Shown: positions 61,751 through 64,000 of the stretch, in pieces
Layout of the letters: each line of letters begins with the position of its first letter
How positions within the stretch are numbered: the first letter of the stretch is position 1
DNA from: Powellomyces hirtus
Lineage: Eukaryota > Chytridiomycota > Chytridiomycetes > Spizellomycetales > Powellomycetaceae
Direction: 5' to 3'
Length of the DNA: 64,000 nt
NCBI GenBank assembly: GCA_025526995.1
Contig: JAHLKG010000018.1
Coordinates: 372,001 to 436,000, forward strand
Position numbers and translations under genes: made by a program
Notes under the pieces: model-generated
Database searches by the model: none
The model's input: only the letters and a program-made list of their open reading frames with translations
What the model was told of the DNA's origin: nothing

Positions 61751-62742
61751 CTATGTACTCATGAATGGCACAACGATGTCTCCCACCGGGTCAATCTTAA
61801 TCTCCTTCAACGTAGCCTGGACCCGCTGTATGACTTCCGCCATCTCTTCACATTCAGGATCTTCTTTGCTGATGTCACCTCCAGCAAGAAGATCGGAAAA
61901 GCGGGAGTTGGGGTCTGGTGGTGAGTTAGACAGGGTGTTCGTGGTATCTGATGGGATAAATTGTCGCAGCTGTGGGCCTACTCCGGCCAGAATCGATCTG
62001 AAAAAAAAAACGGTAGGTTAGTAACCGGGATCAGTTTGTCATTGGTGCAAAAGCGGTGTCTTACCGATATTCCGCTGCTCGCTCGACAGCATGTTCCGGC
62101 TGAATGCGGTCCAACATACGAATGGATGATATGTCGATAAGGTTGCTGAAAGCGTTGTGAAGGTCAGCGAAACTCTCAGGCCCATCAAGCCAACCCAGCA
62201 GACTTTGATCAAGTACTGCCATTCTTTCTTTTCCATGCTCTTTCTACAATGCAGGGCACTTACTCTGCTGTCCGCTGAACAATTCCTTTCAGCACTTCTT
62301 GGGTCCGAAGCTGTTCTAGTTCCGCTTGGTTTTGCGGCACGCTGAGACCCAGACACAGAATGACCATCAGTATAGCCGTAGAGAGTTCCGTGACTACACC
62401 TCAATTCACTGACCGGTCCAAGTTTTCTCGGAAGACGTCAGAAGGTAGTAGGCGGGTGCGTTCCGAGGGATGCTGGCAGTCGAGAAAGAGGTTGTTAACA
62501 TGGGTAGCATTGAAAAAGACCAACGCATTCTCCAACTGACTTGATCTAGACCATCAGACTCATCAGAGTGGACCCTTGAGCCCAGGCAGCTACTGAAGGC
62601 TCCCATGATGTGGTATATGTATAAAGTGTCTGTGGGTCAAGGCCGGGTGCGTTTACAATGACAAACTTTGTGAGTTTTTGCACGAGCGCGTTTTGCTCAT
62701 TAAGTCCAGGTGAAGCTTGAGAATATACCCTGTACCGTTGTA
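61751..62742 (-). CDS. Unrecognised conserved-looking protein, 5' end uncertain
   Basis: Five exon-like blocks on the minus strand: YSQASPGLNEQNALVQKLTK and FVIVNAPGLDPQTLYTYTTS (about 62725-62572), LENALVFFNATHVNNLFLDC (about 62522-62412), VPQNQAELEQLRTQEVLKGI (about 62341-62270), VLDQSLLGWLDGPESFADLH and IRMLDRIQPEHAVERAAEYR (about 62219-62064), then SILAGVGPQLRQFIPSDTTN and EEMAEVIQRVQATLKEIKID, ending VVPFMST with TAG at 61753-61751. Introns between most blocks have GT-AG ends; the one near 62540 is unclear. No ATG opens the first block in frame, so the start lies upstream within the divergent F-box gene or in a missed exon. Family not recognised. Confidence 0.5.
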
Positions 62743-64000
62743 ATGGAGCCGCTACCGGCCGCCACACAACTCAAGAATGTGCTGGCGCTCTTTCCCACCC
62801 TCCCAGCTACCGATCGAAATGCTTTTCTGGACGGCCTCCTTCGTCAGTGCTGTCCGAGTGACCTTGCGCAAGTAGCAGCGACGTGTCAGACGCTTTCGAC
62901 GGTAAGTTGTCGTCTTGCAAGGTGGTCGTTTTCTCTGCATTGTTTCTAAGGAAGGCTCTCAGGGGCTGGACTTTTTGACTATTCTCCCCGCCGAAACAGT
63001 GATGAAAATACTCGAATATCTGTCATGGGAAGACTTGTTACGAATGGAACAAGTTTCCGTCGGCTGGGCGAAGTTTGCCGATGACAGCCTGATATGGCAA
63101 AAGCATTATGCGGCCCTGTATGCGAAACACTATTATCTGCCAGATGTCCCGCAGAACGTATCACAAAATCCGAAAGTCGACGTTGTTGTGTTTATGAAAG
63201 AAGTCTACGCCTGGTACAAATATGCGTCAGCCCCCCAGTGTGTCCGCGCACACAGCGGAAGAATTGTGGCTATGGAGCTCAAGGGCGACATCCTAATAAC
63301 ATGTGGGCAAGATAGATTGATCAAAGCTTGGGATGTAGCCACCATGACCGTCACCAGCACATTGGAGAGTTCAATAGCAGTGAGCGTAGACTTTCTTCCG
63401 AACGATCGAGCCTCCGAAGCCGTGATGCCCGGTCTTTTGGCTGTGGCCCACTATGACGGGTCCATTGAAATATGGGACTGGCCAACTCGCACGCATCGTG
63501 TGACAACGACTCGTTTCCATATGCCAGTCTCCAAACTATTGCTGTTGGAAGACTACGTGTATGCCAGTGCTGCCATGAGCATTGGCCTATGGAGTGTGGA
63601 AACGGGAGTGCTTTTGGATGTCTACACATTGCAGCGGCAATTCAGTGGACCTGCATCAACACATACAGGTTTTAAAATTGCCATTTTGCAAAAATGTGCC
63701 GGTCATCTCCTAGCCATTACAAGCGAAGGCCAGCGCGAGTACTTCTTGCTGCATCGTGATACACTTGTGGCAGACTCACTGCCTGAGGTTTCAACTTGGA
63801 GGACACAATTGTCGGGCGACACACTGAATTGTACTTCAGGCTCCATTGCGACCCCGTCGTTCTGCAATCCCGACGCAACGTCTGGTAAGAAGCGCATGTC
63901 AAGCACAATGAGATTGCGCGATTAATCACAAGTGGCGATAGGGTGGGTTGTAGATCTCGATCTGAGCGAGCGATTGATCAACGATATCCGGCTTCATTTG
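62743..64000 (+). CDS. F-box/WD40-repeat protein, 3' end outside window
   Basis: Substrate receptor of an SCF ubiquitin ligase type. Exon 1 (62743-62901) starts MEPLPAATQLKNVLALFPTL and has CCPSDLAQVAATCQTLST. Exon 2 from 62963 carries the F-box, FLTILPAETVMKILEYLSWE, then MEQVSVGWAKFADDSLIWQK. WD40 repeats begin with VRAHSGRIVAMELKGDILIT and CGQDRLIKAWDVATM, then LLAVAHYDGSIEIWDWPTRT and YVYASAAMSIGLWSVETG. A GTAAGA donor after DATS (about 63885) suggests that the exon ends there and the gene goes on past the right edge, so later repeats are missing. The start overlaps the 5' side of the divergent minus-strand gene. Substrate unknown. Confidence 0.82.

Overview
The window is nuclear DNA of a flagellated (zoosporic) fungus, most likely a chytrid. 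Genes are packed on both strands and broken by many short GT-AG introns (about 45-150 bases). The set is clearly fungal: the ERMES subunit Mdm12, the Svp26/TEX261 cargo adaptor, a Ste13/DPP4-type aminopeptidase and a proteinase-K-like subtilisin. It also holds two motile-cilium genes, DRC10/IQCD and DNAI4/WDR78, which non-flagellated fungi have lost. There are no operons, no CRISPR array, no rRNA and no tRNA that I could recognise. I cannot name the species from sequence alone.

Layout, left to right. 1-8.7 kb: the 3' part of a GT23 (FUT8-like) fucosyltransferase, acireductone dioxygenase (methionine salvage), tubulin cofactor D (minus), a bacterial-type ferritin and a small putative mitochondrial membrane protein. 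8.9-19.5 kb: PIG-S (GPI transamidase), an ankyrin-repeat protein with a basic nuclear-signal-like stretch, Svp26/TEX261, the N-acetyltransferase NAA50, a histidine phosphatase of the Shb17 type, Mdm12 and a coactosin-like ADF-H protein. 19.5-26.7 kb: a gene-poor stretch, a secreted rhamnogalacturonan acetylesterase, a peroxisomal 4-coumarate-CoA-ligase-like enzyme and a SUZ12-like PRC2 subunit. 26.9-38.1 kb: a long SAC3/GANP mRNA-export scaffold, the ESCRT-III protein IST1, the cytochrome oxidase factor COA8, a putative mitochondrial protein and an orphan seven-helix membrane protein.

38.8-52.4 kb: the dipeptidyl aminopeptidase, an LYR protein, the subtilisin, the divergent flagellar pair DRC10/DNAI4 and proteasome lid subunit Rpn9. 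52.6-64 kb: an unresolved coding-like patch, proteasome beta-3, SRP14, Sec61-gamma, a larger unresolved minus-strand patch, Mago nashi, a DOMON-cytochrome b561 protein, an unrecognised gene and an F-box/WD40 gene that leaves the window.

Neighbours are mostly unrelated housekeeping genes. Several themes recur by function: the secretory pathway (SRP14, Sec61-gamma, Svp26, PIG-S), the proteasome (Rpn9, beta-3), mitochondria (Mdm12, COA8, LYR protein), RNA export and EJC (SAC3, Mago), and secreted or surface degradation (pectin esterase, subtilisin, DOMON-b561). Many pairs are divergent with 60-370 bases between start codons and probably share promoters; the flagellar pair is the best case of linked function. 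Gene spans below include introns. Junctions were set by eye from splice sites, reading phase and family similarity.
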